Source: Acetobacteraceae bacterium (lineage in GTDB: Bacteria; Pseudomonadota; Alphaproteobacteria; Acetobacterales; Acetobacteraceae). From it: DNA of 12,129 nucleotides. The notes below the pieces were generated by a model, which was given only the letters and a program-made list of their open reading frames with translations, searched no databases and had not been told where the DNA came from. Shown piece by piece: positions 6,496 through 12,129 of this stretch (within the stretch, counting starts at the first letter, position 1; every line of letters starts with the position of its first letter). The stretch covers positions 1 to 12,129 of the forward strand of contig CANJXD010000126.1 of assembly GCA_947478535.1 (NCBI GenBank), given 5' to 3'. Made by a program: the position numbers and the translations under genes.

Positions 6496-7377
6496 CTACC
6501 GCGCGGCGAGGCGCCGGTGCGCCATGATGTTGGCGATGGCCGTCAGCACCAGGGTGGAGGCCATGAGCACGAAGGCGATGGCGCCGCCGAAAGGCCAGTT
6601 GTTCTGCTCGATGAACTGCCCATAGACCAGCGGCCCCATCATCTGGAAGCGCGGCCCGCCGATCAGCACCGGCGTCGCGTAGGCGTTCATGCCGAGGATG
6701 AAGGTCAGCACGCCGCCGGCCAGCACGCCGGGCATCGCCAGCGGTAGCAGCACGCGCGTGAACATCCGCGCCGGTGGCGCGCCGAGATTGAAGGCGGCTT
6801 CCTCGACCGAACGGTCGATGCCCTCGATCACGCTTTGCAGGCTCAGCACCATGAAGGGCAGGTTCACCGCGGTGATGCCGATGATGACGGCGGTCTCGGT
6901 GTACATGATGTCGATCGGCGTGGTGATGGCGCCCATGCCGATCAGCGTCGCATTGACCAGGCCCTTCGCGCCGAAGGCCACCATCCATCCCGCAGCCCGC
7001 ACGGCATTGCCGACGAACAGCGGCAGCACGACGGCGATCAGCAGCAGGTTCTTGAAGCGGCTTTGCGTGCGCGCCAGCACGTAGGCCAGCGGAAAGCCGA
7101 GCACGAGGCAGATCACCATGACCACCGCCGCGATGCGCACGGTGCGCCACAGGATGGTGGTGTAGTAGGGGTCGGTGAAGAAGCGGATGTAGTTGTCGAT
7201 GGTCAGCGCATCGACCATGAACTGCCCTGGCACGAAGGCATTGAGGCTGTAGCGGAACAGCAGGGCGAGCGGCACCAGCAGCGCCGCCACCACGAACAGG
7301 GTGGCGGGCGCGACGAGGCCCGCCGCGCCCCAGGGAATTCTCCCCGGCACGCGGCGGTTGATGGTGACGCCGCTCAT
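6496..7377 (-). CDS. ABC transporter permease, PotB-like (polyamine/opine importer type)
   Basis: This 293-residue inner-membrane permease carries the BPD_transp_1 domain. It has about six hydrophobic segments, the first near residues 18-42, and the cytoplasmic EAA loop EEAAFNLGAPPARMF at about 192-206, which docks on the ATPase. The sequence pattern (LLFRYSLNAF near the N-terminus, LPLFVGNAVRAAGWM, and FNLGAPP in the loop) fits the spermidine/putrescine PotB group. A TTG three codons upstream would extend the frame, but ATG 7377 gives the natural MSGVTINRR start. No strong ribosome site is visible for either. It is the last gene of the operon, 31 bp after the binding-protein gene, so translation may depend on the upstream frame. 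It pairs with the PotC-like permease to form the channel. Confidence 0.88.
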   Translation of the reverse strand: MSGVTINRRVPGRIPWGAAGLVAPATLFVVAALLVPLALLFRYSLNAFVPGQFMVDALTIDNYIRFFTDPYYTTILWRTVRIAAVVMVICLVLGFPLAYVLARTQSRFKNLLLIAVVLPLFVGNAVRAAGWMVAFGAKGLVNATLIGMGAITTPIDIMYTETAVIIGITAVNLPFMVLSLQSVIEGIDRSVEEAAFNLGAPPARMFTRVLLPLAMPGVLAGGVLTFILGMNAYATPVLIGGPRFQMMGPLVYGQFIEQNNWPFGGAIAFVLMASTLVLTAIANIMAHRRLAAR

Positions 7378-7408
7378 CGGCGCCAAACGGGCGACATGGC
7401 GCCTGGCA

Positions 7409-8452
7409 TCACGCCTTGAAGACCTTGTCCCACCAATCCTTCATCGCGTTGTTTTCCCGCGCGAGGTAGGCGTAGTCGAGGTCCACCAGGCGCTGGCGCT
7501 CGGTCTCGGTGAAGCCGATGCGGGCGGCCAGCGCGGGCTCCACGGCGGCGTTCGTCACCGTCGGGTTGAAGCCCATATCCACCGCGAAGGCCTCCTGCGC
7601 GGACTTCTCCAGCATCGCGTCCATATAGGCATAGGCACCGGCCTTGTTCGGCGCGTTCTTCTGGATCGAGAAGCCGGAGACATACATCGGCACGCCTTCG
7701 ATCGGCGCCACGGTCTGCACGGGGATGCCGGCATTCTGCCACTGCACGCCACGCGCCTTCCACATCATGCCGAGGGCGATTTCCTCGGACTGCATGGCGG
7801 CGGCGAAGGCCTCGTTGGTGGGATAGATGCGCGCGCCGGCGCGCTTGGCCGCCATCAGCAGTTCCTTGCCCGGCTCGATGTTGGAGACGGTGCCGCCGCC
7901 GGCGAGAGCGGCGGCGATCATCACGAACTGGTACTGGATGTCGATGAAGCCGATCTTGTTGCCGTGGCGCGGATCGATCGCTTCCTTGAAGCCGGACGGT
8001 GCGGCGACGAGCTTCGGGTTGTACAGCACGACCTTGCCGGAATAGATGTGCCCGACGCCGTATTTGTAGCGCATCGCCGGGATGATGTTGGCGGCGTTCC
8101 GCAGGCGCGTGTAGTCGATCTCCTCCGCCACGCCGACATCGCCCATCTCATGCATGTTGGCGGCGGAGAAGCCCTGGATGTCCACAGTGCCGCGGGGCAG
8201 GCGGCGTTCCGCCACCATCTTCGCGCGGCGCGGCGCGTCGGAAGCCTGGTCCTGCACCACGTCCCAGCCCGCGGGCTTCAGGATCGGGTCCTCGATGTTC
8301 TTGGTCAGCAGGCGGGCGTAATCGCCGCCCCAGGTACCGACGACGACGCGGCCGCGGGCCTGCGCCTGGACGGGGGTGGCGCCAAGGCTGGCCGCAGCGC
8401 CGAGGCCGAGCAGCGCCTGGCGGCGGGACAAAGTGGGGAACTTCACGGTCAT
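7409..8452 (-). CDS. ABC transporter periplasmic substrate-binding protein, PotD/PotF-like, Tat-exported
   Basis: This 347-residue extracytoplasmic binding protein belongs to the spermidine/putrescine-type family. The N-terminus has a twin-arginine signal, LSRRQALLGLGAAASLGA, with Arg10-Arg11 and a likely cleavage after VQAQA (about residue 32). The mature protein opens with RVVVGTWGGDYARLL, the usual first strand and ligand loop of this family. DIQGFSAANMHEM, YSGKVVLYNP, IGFIDIQYQF and VPMYVSGFSIQKNAPN follow in family order. It captures the substrate in the periplasm for the two permeases; polyamine, opine or another amine is possible and the sequence does not decide. ATG 8452 is chosen over two upstream ATGs because AGGAGA lies 6 nt before it, the strongest ribosome site in the operon. 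It starts 32 bp after the ATPase gene. Confidence 0.88.
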   Translation of the reverse strand: MTVKFPTLSRRQALLGLGAAASLGATPVQAQARGRVVVGTWGGDYARLLTKNIEDPILKPAGWDVVQDQASDAPRRAKMVAERRLPRGTVDIQGFSAANMHEMGDVGVAEEIDYTRLRNAANIIPAMRYKYGVGHIYSGKVVLYNPKLVAAPSGFKEAIDPRHGNKIGFIDIQYQFVMIAAALAGGGTVSNIEPGKELLMAAKRAGARIYPTNEAFAAAMQSEEIALGMMWKARGVQWQNAGIPVQTVAPIEGVPMYVSGFSIQKNAPNKAGAYAYMDAMLEKSAQEAFAVDMGFNPTVTNAAVEPALAARIGFTETERQRLVDLDYAYLARENNAMKDWWDKVFKA

Positions 8453-8458
8453 GGGCAT

Positions 8459-8464
8459 TCTCCT
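8459..8464 (-). promoter_or_regulatory. Strong ribosome binding site of the binding-protein gene
   Basis: AGGAGA lies 6 nt before ATG 8452. It rules out the ATG at 8458, which would be only one base away. It would favour higher expression of the binding protein than of the permeases, which have no clear site. Confidence 0.65.
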
Positions 8465-8484
8465 GGGTGGGTTTTCACGCAAAA

Positions 8485-9540
8485 TCAGGCCGCGTCGGGG
8501 AAGACCATGCCGGCGGCGCGCGGCCAGCCGATGGTCACGGCCTCGCCCAGCGCGGGAAGGCGCGCGCCGGCACGGTTGGATAGATGCACGATGACGCGTT
8601 CCTCCGGCGCCAGCCGCACATGCAATTCGATCAGCGGGCCGAGATAGGAGACGAATTCAACTTCCCCGGCCAGGTGGTTTTCCTCGGCCGGGCCAGGGTC
8701 GAGGTGGATCGCCTCCGGCCGGATCGCGAGCACGCCGGGGCCGGGTGTCGCTTCGAGCGGCGCATGCAGCGCCACGCCGCCGGCGGTGGTGAACAGGCCG
8801 GGTGCTGCGAGGCGGCCGGGGAGGAAGGTGCTGCGGCCGACGAAGCCGGCGACGAAGCGGTCCGCCGGGCGTTCGTACAGATCCTGCTGGCTGCCAACCT
8901 GGCGGATTGCGCCATCCGCCATCACCACCAGGCGGTCGGCCACCGTCAGCGCTTCCTCCTGGTCATGCGTCACCATGATGGTGGTCAGGCCAAGCTGGCG
9001 CTGCAATTGGCGGATCTCGATCCGCACTTCCTCCCGCAGCTTGGCGTCGAGGTTCGACAGCGGCTCATCCAGCAGCAGCGCATCGGGGCGGATCGCCAGC
9101 GCGCGCGCCAGGGCCACGCGCTGCTGCTGCCCGCCCGACATCTGCCGGGGCAGCCGGTCCGCGTATTGGCCGAGGCGCACCATCCGCAGCGCCTCCAGCG
9201 CGCGGGCCTCACGCTCCGGCTTCGGGACCTTCCGCATCTCGAGCCCGAAGGCGACGTTCTCCGCGACCGTCATGTGCGGGAACAGCGCGTAGGACTGGAA
9301 CACCATGCCGGTGTTGCGGTGCCAGGGCGGGCTGTGGGTGATATCCCGCCCACCAAGGTGGATGCTGCCGGCGCTGGGCTCGACGAAGCCCGCCACCATG
9401 CGGAGCGTCGTCGTCTTGCCGCAGCCGGACGGGCCGAGCAGGACGAGGAATTCGCCATCCGCGACATCGAGCGTGACGTCGCGCACCGTGGTGATCGCGC
9501 CATACTGCTTGGAAAGGTTCGCGATTTCGAGCCGTGCCAT
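8485..9540 (-). CDS. ABC transporter ATP-binding protein, PotA-like
   Basis: This 351-residue ATPase energises the importer. Walker A GPSGCGKT is at 36-43, the Q-loop is VFQSYALFP (Gln82), the ABC signature is MSGGQQQRVALARA at 134-147, Walker B is ALLLDEPLSNLD from 154, and the switch His192 lies in MVTHDQEEA. A C-terminal TOBE-type regulatory domain (about 240-345, with LAIRPEAIHL) is typical of the PotA/UgpC/MalK group and its 350-residue length. All catalytic motifs are intact. The gene begins 4 bp after the PotC-like permease stop, with an AGGTGG-like site 9 nt before ATG 9540 inside the permease end, which indicates tight coupling within the operon. Subfamily (polyamine versus iron or sugar) is inferred from the neighbouring permeases and binding protein. 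Confidence 0.93.
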   Translation of the reverse strand: MARLEIANLSKQYGAITTVRDVTLDVADGEFLVLLGPSGCGKTTTLRMVAGFVEPSAGSIHLGGRDITHSPPWHRNTGMVFQSYALFPHMTVAENVAFGLEMRKVPKPEREARALEALRMVRLGQYADRLPRQMSGGQQQRVALARALAIRPDALLLDEPLSNLDAKLREEVRIEIRQLQRQLGLTTIMVTHDQEEALTVADRLVVMADGAIRQVGSQQDLYERPADRFVAGFVGRSTFLPGRLAAPGLFTTAGGVALHAPLEATPGPGVLAIRPEAIHLDPGPAEENHLAGEVEFVSYLGPLIELHVRLAPEERVIVHLSNRAGARLPALGEAVTIGWPRAAGMVFPDAA

Positions 9541-9544
9541 CGCG

Positions 9545-10372
9545 TCACACCACCTGGGAGAGTTTGACGAAGCGGTCCGTCACCAGCATCGCCGTCGCGA
9601 TCAGGATGATCTGCAACAGCGAGACGGCGGCGACGGTCGGGTCGATCTTCCAGGCGAGGTACTGGAGAATCGCAATCGGCAGGGTGGTCTGGCCCGGTCC
9701 GACGAGAAAGAGGCTCGCTTCCAGATTGCCGAAGGAGGTGACGAAGCCGAACAGCGCGCCGGCGACGACGCCAGGGCGGATCGCCGGCAAGGTCACCCGC
9801 CGGAACGCCACCCAGGGCGTGGCGCCGAGGTTCAGCGCTGCTTCCTCGATGGTGGGGTTCAGCGTGCTGAGGCTGGCCGTGACCAGCCGCACCGCCCAGG
9901 GGATGACCACCAGCGTATGGGCCGCGACGAGCCCGGCGATGGAGCCGAGCACGGGCCATTCGGTGGCGATCTCCGTCTCCAGTTCCCCGACATAGAAGGC
10001 GGCGCCCAGCACCACGCCGGGCACCACCAGGGGCAGCATCAGCAGCGTGTTCATCAGCGGCTTCAGCGGCAGGCCGCTGCGCACCAGCGCCAGGCTGGCC
10101 GGCACGGCGAAGGCGAGGCCGATGCTGGTGGCGATGACGCTGACCTGGAGGCTGACGAGGAAGCCGCTGGCGAAGCTGCGGTTGTTCGGGATGGCCGCGA
10201 ACCAGCGCAGCGTGTAGCCGCGCGGGGGGAAGGTGGGGATTTCCTGCTGGAAGAAGGCCAGCCAGGTCACCAGGCACAGCGGCAGGACGATGATCGACAG
10301 CGTGAAGGCCGCACTGCCGCGCAGCGCCGCGCGCCGCAGCCAACGGCCGGACAGAAGGCTGGCGCCGGCCAT
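9545..10372 (-). CDS. ABC transporter permease, PotC-like
   Basis: This 275-residue permease is the partner of the PotB-like subunit. It has the BPD_transp_1 fold with about six hydrophobic segments (first near 22-41, SAAFTLSIIVLPLCLVTWL in shortened form). Its EAA loop is EEAALNLGATPWVAF at about 176-190. LPLVVPGVVLGAAFY at 114-128 is characteristic of the PotC side. The open frame extends 57 codons further upstream into the preceding regulator gene, but family homology starts at ATG 10372, and the extension is low-complexity out-of-frame sequence. No clear ribosome site precedes this start. It lies 34 bp after the TetR-type gene and 4 bp before the ATPase gene. Confidence 0.88.
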   Translation of the reverse strand: MAGASLLSGRWLRRAALRGSAAFTLSIIVLPLCLVTWLAFFQQEIPTFPPRGYTLRWFAAIPNNRSFASGFLVSLQVSVIATSIGLAFAVPASLALVRSGLPLKPLMNTLLMLPLVVPGVVLGAAFYVGELETEIATEWPVLGSIAGLVAAHTLVVIPWAVRLVTASLSTLNPTIEEAALNLGATPWVAFRRVTLPAIRPGVVAGALFGFVTSFGNLEASLFLVGPGQTTLPIAILQYLAWKIDPTVAAVSLLQIILIATAMLVTDRFVKLSQVV

Positions 10373-10406
10373 TAGTGGCGGCCCATGGTTTGGCAAGCGC
10401 GGCGGG

Positions 10407-11069
10407 TCATGCGGAGGTTCGCTCCAGGACGGGAAGCGCCAGTGGCGGGGCGAAGCCTTGGGGCTGGCCGAGCCAGGCACGCAGCTGCTGTTTCCACCAG
10501 CGGAGCATGGCGGTGAAATAGGCGGGGTCGTTGCGCAGCACATTCTGCGCGATCATCCCGCGCAGCAGGCACATCGTCGCGTTGAGGGAAACCTGCGCTT
10601 CCTCCGGCGGGATACCGACAACGACGGAAAGCCGCGCCCAGGAGGCATCGAGGGCCGCGTGGAATTCGCGCACCACCGGCAGCAGGCGTTCCCGGAAGGG
10701 GGCGTTGTGGCGGGCCTCGGGGAGGAACTCCATCGTCACCTGGAACAGCCCACTGGCCATCATCTCCCAGAGGTAATCGACGAGGTCATCCACCGGCATG
10801 GTGGGCGCGGGGTAAGCGTCAGCCAATTGCCGCAGCCCCTCGGTCGATTCGTGCAGGAGATGGGCGATGGCCTGGACCAGCAGGTCTTCCCGATTGGCGA
10901 AGTGGTGCGTCAGCGCGCCGCGAGACACCCCGGCGCGGCGGGCGATATCGGGGGTGGTGAGGCGGGAGAAGCCATGGTCGCGCAGCAGGTCGATGGTCGC
11001 GCGCAGCAGGCGAAGCCGGGTGTCTTCCCGGCGTTCCTCCTGGGTCCTGCGGCGCGCGGGCTCGGTCAT
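10407..11069 (-). CDS. TetR-family transcriptional regulator
   Basis: This 220-residue regulator has an N-terminal TetR DNA-binding domain (about 16-65). LRLLRATIDLLRDHGFSRL leads to the helix-turn-helix TTPDIARRAGVSRGALTHHFANREDLL in shortened form (38-64), an excellent family match. The C-terminal ligand domain (75-205) is helical and ends in WWKQQLRAWLG. It is first in the transcription order of the importer operon, 34 bp before the PotC-like gene, so it probably controls its own operon in response to the transported compound or a breakdown product. ATG 11069 was chosen over a TTG at 11096 because it gives a normal TetR N-terminus; no ribosome site precedes it. The transcript could therefore have a very short leader. 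Ligand unknown. Confidence 0.9.
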   Translation of the reverse strand: MTEPARRRTQEERREDTRLRLLRATIDLLRDHGFSRLTTPDIARRAGVSRGALTHHFANREDLLVQAIAHLLHESTEGLRQLADAYPAPTMPVDDLVDYLWEMMASGLFQVTMEFLPEARHNAPFRERLLPVVREFHAALDASWARLSVVVGIPPEEAQVSLNATMCLLRGMIAQNVLRNDPAYFTAMLRWWKQQLRAWLGQPQGFAPPLALPVLERTSA

Positions 11070-11092
11070 GCCGGAGCATGGCCGGGTTAGAA

Positions 11093-11116
11093 ACAAACAC
11101 GCAAGCCTGTTTTTGT
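11093..11116. promoter_or_regulatory. Candidate TetR operator upstream of the importer operon
   Basis: ACAAACA (11093-11099) and TGTTTTTGT (11108-11116) form an imperfect inverted repeat around an 8-base centre, in an unusually A/T-rich patch for this DNA. It lies 24-47 bp before the regulator's start, where a self-binding TetR operator is expected. A TCTAAC (-10-like) sequence lies at 11091-11086 on the minus strand, but I found no good -35. Assignment is by position and symmetry only. Confidence 0.4.
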
Positions 11117-11135
11117 GGCCAGCCGCCCGGTGCGC

Positions 11136-12129
11136 TCAGCCGATGACGATATCCGCCGCCGTGAAGCCGAGCCCTGGCGACAAGGTGGCGATCAGCGTGA
11201 CGCCGCCGGTGCCGATGCCATTCACGTCCCAACTCAGGGCACCGCTGGCCGCGTCATAGATGAACTGCCCCACGCCCTGGCCGCTGGTGGCCGTGGCTGA
11301 CAGGGCGAAGCGGCCGGCTGCCGACAGGTTCATACCCGCCACGAGGCCGCCTCCGAAGCCGGCGGCGAGGACGAAAACCGTGTCATCCACCACCGAAAAA
11401 TCGGTGATGCGGTCGCCGCCTTCGCTCGACGCCGCGTAGAAGAAACGGTCCGCCCCCGCGCCGCCGGTCAGCACATCCGCCCCGCCATCGCCGGACAGCG
11501 TATCGGCCCCCTCCGCCCCATCCAGCGTATCGGCGCTTTGCAGCCCGCGCAGCAGGTCCCGCCCCAGATTGCCGCGCAGGATGTTGGCGGCGCTGTTGCC
11601 GGTGCCGGTGGCACCGGCCGTGGTGGTCAGTCGCAGTTCCTCGAAGCCGACGCCGAGGGTGAAGGCGATGGCGGATTGCACGATATCCCAGCCGCCCCCG
11701 CCATTCTCCGAAAGCCCGTCGCCCGCGGCGGTGACGATGTAGAGGTCATTGCCGAGGCCACCATTCAGGAAATCGACATCGAGGCCGCCATTCATCGTGT
11801 CATCGCCGGCACCGCCGATCAGCGCGTCATTGCCCGCCCCGCCATCGAGGCTGTCCGCGCCGGCCCCGCCATTCAACTGATCATTCCCGGCATCGCCGAT
11901 CAGCGTGTCATTGCCCGCGGCGCCGTCCGCCGTGTCATTGCCGAGGCCGCCATTGAGGCTGTCCGCCCCGATGCCGGAGGCAAGGCGATCCTCCCCCGCG
12001 CCGCCGGAGACGATGCCGCGATTGCCGCCGACCAGGGACAGCACATCATCGCCATCCGCGCCCAGCAGCGTGACGCCGAAGCCGTCGCTGCCGGACAGCG
12101 TATCGGCGCCGAGGCCGCCGATCAGCAGG
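11136..12129 (-). CDS. RTX calcium-binding repeat protein with type I secretion C-terminus (N-terminus outside window)
   Basis: The frame is open to the window edge and ends with TGA at 11136-11138, giving 330 visible residues. A first block (11745-12005) has about nine GGxGxDxLx nonapeptides such as GGAGNDALI and GGLGNDLYI, which form a Ca2+-binding beta-roll outside the cell. A linker of the NGGGGWDIVQSAIAFTLG type follows, then a second block (11448-11585). The C-terminal domain has DRFFYAASSEGGDRITDF, GQFIYDAASGALSWDVNG and a hydrophobic, lysine-free end, typical of the uncleaved secretion signal read by an HlyB/HlyD/TolC-type exporter. No Lys, Cys or His occurs in the visible part, and it is strongly acidic, as usual for RTX proteins. 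The effector or adhesive function must lie in the missing N-terminal part. No exporter genes are in this window. Confidence 0.92.
   Translation of the reverse strand, partial: LLIGGLGADTLSGSDGFGVTLLGADGDDVLSLVGGNRGIVSGGAGEDRLASGIGADSLNGGLGNDTADGAAGNDTLIGDAGNDQLNGGAGADSLDGGAGNDALIGGAGDDTMNGGLDVDFLNGGLGNDLYIVTAAGDGLSENGGGGWDIVQSAIAFTLGVGFEELRLTTTAGATGTGNSAANILRGNLGRDLLRGLQSADTLDGAEGADTLSGDGGADVLTGGAGADRFFYAASSEGGDRITDFSVVDDTVFVLAAGFGGGLVAGMNLSAAGRFALSATATSGQGVGQFIYDAASGALSWDVNGIGTGGVTLIATLSPGLGFTAADIVIG
11448..11585 (-). repeat. Second, shorter RTX nonapeptide block
   Basis: Five to six degenerate units, including TLSGDGGADVLTGGAGAD, precede the C-terminal secretion domain. They are more diverged at DNA level than the main block. 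Confidence 0.75.
11745..12005 (-). repeat. 27-bp-period tandem repeats encoding RTX nonapeptides (main block)
   Basis: The DNA repeats with a 27-bp period. The 24-bp segment at 11814-11837 recurs at 11895-11918 with one mismatch, exactly 81 bp (3 x 27) away. The 18-bp segment at 11841-11858 recurs at 11949-11966 with one mismatch, exactly 108 bp (4 x 27) away. Near-identity at the DNA level suggests recent duplication or conversion among units. Further degenerate units continue to the window edge. Confidence 0.85.

Noticed and set aside
7301..8647. 448-codon + strand open frame opposite the permease and binding-protein genes
   Set aside because: It has no domain, is rich in His/Gly/Arg and runs across several real gene boundaries.
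9545..10543. 332-residue form of the PotC-like permease with a 57-residue extension
   Set aside because: The extension overlaps the TetR gene in another frame, lacks any membrane or signal feature, and family similarity starts at ATG 10372.
11448..12005. CRISPR-like or satellite repeat array
   Set aside because: The periodicity is 27 bp, in frame, and encodes the RTX nonapeptide consensus; there are no unique spacers.

Overview
The window is very GC-rich (third codon positions mostly G or C). It is densely packed with short intergenic gaps and looks like an alphaproteobacterial chromosome. The gene mix suggests Acetobacteraceae (Roseomonas-like), but that placement is an inference from composition and gene style, since no rRNA or other phylogenetic marker is present. 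Nothing is plainly a mobile element, tRNA, CRISPR array or phage gene.

Left part (1-3259): the 3' end of a GNAT acetyltransferase gene on the + strand runs tail to tail into a minus-strand cluster. In transcription order this cluster is a small coiled-coil protein of unknown function, an RpiR-type regulator, a KDPG/KHG-type aldolase (eda-like) and a 2-keto-3-deoxygluconate kinase (kdgK-like). Kinase and aldolase together convert KDG through KDPG to pyruvate and glyceraldehyde-3-phosphate, the lower Entner-Doudoroff branch used for uronates and sugar acids. The regulator is the likely local sensor.

Middle part (3260-6480): a 209-bp divergent intergenic region leads on the + strand to a DUF21/CBS/CorC_HlyC membrane protein. 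Only 12 bp after it comes a two-domain protein, an N-terminal PAPS-type sulfotransferase joined to a C-terminal domain resembling the DUF6473 family. This fusion is the least ordinary gene in the window.

Right part (6496-11069, minus strand): a compact operon for a polyamine/opine-type ABC importer. In transcription order it has a TetR-family regulator, a PotC-like permease, a PotA-like ATPase, a Tat-exported PotD-like binding protein and a PotB-like permease. Upstream of tetR lies an imperfect inverted repeat that could be its operator.

Right edge (11136-12129, minus strand): the C-terminal 330 residues of a secreted RTX (calcium-binding nonapeptide repeat) protein with a type I secretion-type C-terminus. 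Its N-terminus lies outside the window.

I do not see a convincing new multi-gene system. The best leads are the sulfotransferase fusion, the RpiR regulator whose sugar-phosphate pocket has lost its usual serines together with the palindrome upstream of it, and the unknown coiled-coil gene that opens the KDG cluster.
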